Part shown: in pieces, positions 63,850 through 64,000 of the stretch
Numbering within the stretch: position 1 is the stretch's first letter
Layout: each line of letters starts with the position of its first letter
Assembly (NCBI GenBank): GCA_017484165.1
Contig: JAFUTP010000041.1
Span: 26,580-90,579, forward strand
DNA: 64,000 bases
Origin: Cardiobacteriaceae bacterium
GTDB taxonomy: Bacteria; Pseudomonadota; Gammaproteobacteria; Cardiobacteriales; Cardiobacteriaceae
Reading direction: 5' to 3'
Translations under genes and position numbers: made by a program
Notes under the pieces: generated by a model
Seen by the model: the letters and a program-made list of their open reading frames with translations, nothing else
Told to the model about the DNA's origin: nothing
Database searches by the model: none

Positions 63850-64000
63850 TTACTTAAAATTATAACGGACTCCGATATTTCCGCTCACCCCTCTTTCTTT
63901 GCCGACAGAGCCTTTAATTCCCGCTCTGAATTCAAGTTGTTCGCCTGAATATTTATAGCCGAATTCCGCTTGACCAGATGAGCCTTTCATCGATGGAGCC
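63850..64000 (-). CDS. Autotransporter beta-barrel, C-terminal part (cut by window edge)
   Basis: The last 49-50 codons of a gene running in from beyond 64000. The translation reads APSMKGSSGQAEFGYKYSG, then EQLEFRAGIKGSVG and ends GNIGVRYNFK. Alternating hydrophobic/polar strands, Gly-rich turns and a terminal aromatic-containing strand are typical of the type V autotransporter barrel. The passenger domain and full length are outside the window. Confidence 0.75.
   Translation of the reverse strand, partial: APSMKGSSGQAEFGYKYSGEQLEFRAGIKGSVGKERGVSGNIGVRYNFK

Overview
The window looks like AT-rich chromosomal DNA of a gammaproteobacterium. The evidence is the complete mlaFEDCB-ibaG operon, sspA-sspB, sohB, gltS, priA, parC, recX, a stand-alone recD, a FimX-like regulator of type IV pili, and the trpF/trpB/trpA-accD-folC-SPOR order typical of that class. 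No rRNA, prophage, transposase or CRISPR array is visible. I cannot name the genus; a host-associated lineage such as the Cardiobacteriales would fit but is not proven. Most content is housekeeping.

Layout. Positions 1-9573 form one long minus-strand run: cvpA, mlaF-E-D-C-B, ibaG, then an accessory tail made of an exported protein with a toxin-like C-terminus, a candidate immunity protein, a class III Fic protein and an SF1 helicase with a nuclease-like tail. Positions 9730-15891 hold recD, a PIN toxin/antitoxin pair, a PiT phosphate transporter and an LRR/coiled-coil gene pair. Positions 15903-20279 hold an SDR enzyme, an ABC transporter with sohB, rpmG, rpmB and tRNA-Phe. Positions 20608-28591 hold a two-gene ABC importer, pgk, tRNA-Asp/Val, priA, sspB, sspA and a Nif3 protein. 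Positions 28592-41125 hold the FimX homologue, a DUF2130 protein, purM-purC, the SPOR protein, folC, accD, trpA, trpB and trpF. Positions 41222-51371 hold two IalB-like proteins, a HAD phosphatase, recX, parC, a carnitine-acyltransferase-like protein, queA, truB, rbfA and gloA. Positions 51657-64000 hold tRNA-Gly/Cys, nagA, a K+ channel with RCK domains, an O-antigen ligase-like protein, prfC, rimI, metG, tatD, gltS and the end of an autotransporter.

The most striking non-coding signal is a dispersed ~120-bp element (16 copies in 64 kb) with terminal inverted repeats, an internal imperfect hairpin and, in three copies, perfect 5-bp target-site duplications, so it behaves like a MITE. Copies lying 3' of a gene nearly all have one orientation relative to that gene's transcription, and several genes end inside or on the edge of an element. 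A second, rarer element (two copies) shares similar termini but has a different core. Other points of interest are an MlaD with a complete internal duplication of its MCE unit, the toxin/Fic/helicase tail on the mla run, a carnitine-acyltransferase-like protein whose catalytic His position reads Gln, and an over-represented TTTTACCG word.
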